DNA of 5,854 nt from Gammaproteobacteria bacterium (GTDB lineage: Bacteria > Pseudomonadota > Gammaproteobacteria > Eutrophobiales > Eutrophobiaceae): assembly GCA_009843675.1 (NCBI GenBank), contig VYCZ01000163.1, forward strand, positions 1 to 5,854. Direction: 5' to 3'. Shown here piece by piece: positions 5,439 through 5,854 of this stretch. Below the pieces are notes generated by a model that saw nothing but the letters and a program-made list of their open reading frames with translations, was not told the DNA's origin and ran no database searches. The position numbers were made by a program, and so were the translations under genes. The first letter of the stretch is position 1. Every line of letters begins with the position of its first letter.

Positions 5439-5854
5439 TCATTGGAAGGGGTTGAACAATCTTACGCTGCATTCTCTAAAGTCTCCGACATTCCTGGTGA
5501 CAATGATCAAATCATGGATCAGCGCTGTTGCCGCGATCTGTTTATCCAGGGCATTCTCATGATTTGGCACACGTAATCGACCCCACACCTGCGCTGTGTC
5601 GCGATCAAAATCAAGAATGTTATCGGCATAATCCGCAAGTATGCCGTTCAACCAGCGCTCCAATTTTTGCGCTTGCTCAAAGTCTGTCCTGTGGCGTATT
5701 TTCTCGATCCCGCGGCGCAGTTCACCTATGGTGACCACACTGATGTATACCGGTGTCCCGTCTCTTTCCACCTGGCGGGAAAACGCCTTGACTCCCCGAC
5801 TTGACTGCCGGCCTTTTCTGGCTTCGCTGATGACGTTGGTATCAATCAAATACA
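5439..5854 (-). CDS. vapC: VapC-type PIN-domain toxin, start codon cut by the window edge
   Basis: Metal-dependent PIN-domain ribonuclease toxin of the type II VapBC family; known relatives cleave tRNA or rRNA. The frame runs to the window edge as (A)TG-TAT-TTG-ATT-GAT, so the natural start is almost certainly an ATG whose A lies one base beyond the window; this restores the family's usual start MYLIDTN and a 138-aa protein. A TTG at 5847-5849 is an inferior start. The four acidic residues of the PIN active site are present: D5 (LIDTN), E45 (TIGELRRG), D104 (ALDKQIAA) and D125 (TRNVGDF). The C-terminus LFNPF is typical. The antitoxin VapB would be upstream on the - strand, outside the window. 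Its length is full and it looks functional. Confidence 0.93.
   Translation of the reverse strand, partial: YLIDTNVISEARKGRQSSRGVKAFSRQVERDGTPVYISVVTIGELRRGIEKIRHRTDFEQAQKLERWLNGILADYADNILDFDRDTAQVWGRLRVPNHENALDKQIAATALIHDLIIVTRNVGDFRECSVRLFNPFQ

Noticed and set aside
5370..5734. Two 68-codon + strand ORFs opposite vapC
   Set aside because: They lie antisense to a vapC with intact active-site residues and have no visible ribosome-binding sites or family features.

Overview
The window reads as a chromosomal segment of a non-enteric gammaproteobacterium. The first 4.07 kb is a housekeeping block on the + strand: alaS (5' end outside the window), lysC, csrA and tRNA-Ser(GCU). To my knowledge this order is typical of Pseudomonas-like and related gammaproteobacteria; enterics keep alaS-csrA-tRNA-Ser without lysC. 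The three proteins match gammaproteobacterial family members along their visible length. I cannot name a genus.

Layout: alaS (to 2306) is followed after one base by lysC (2308-3552), which has no visible Shine-Dalgarno and is probably translationally coupled. lysC carries a well-placed internal ribosome-binding site and ATG at the junction between the kinase and ACT regions, as in genes that also make a separate beta subunit. csrA (3626-3904) has its own leader and a strong Shine-Dalgarno inside an ACAGGA motif, the kind of site CsrA itself binds. The encoded CsrA has a normal RNA-binding core plus an acidic tail of about 24 residues built of three tandem heptads. A GC-rich hairpin lies between csrA and tRNA-Ser.

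Downstream of the tRNA the character changes. The DNA looks AT-richer, the intact genes lie on the - strand, and all but one belong to toxin-antitoxin families. In + coordinates: a poorly supported 41-codon ORF; a decayed XRE/HigA-type antitoxin fragment on the + strand; an intact RelE-type toxin and XRE antitoxin pair on the - strand, with a near-consensus promoter so close to the toxin ATG that the mRNA may be leaderless; a 67-residue coiled-coil plus single-helix membrane protein; and a VapC PIN-domain toxin whose start codon is cut by the window edge by one base. Its VapB partner would lie just beyond the edge. This looks like a small accessory island or toxin-antitoxin cluster next to tRNA-Ser, a common insertion site, but no integrase or clear att duplication is visible.

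The observations most worth following are the heptad-repeat acidic tail of CsrA and its GGA-rich coding RNA, the internal LysC start, and the leaderless-looking toxin-antitoxin promoter. I see no complete novel multi-gene system, CRISPR array, insertion sequence or riboswitch.
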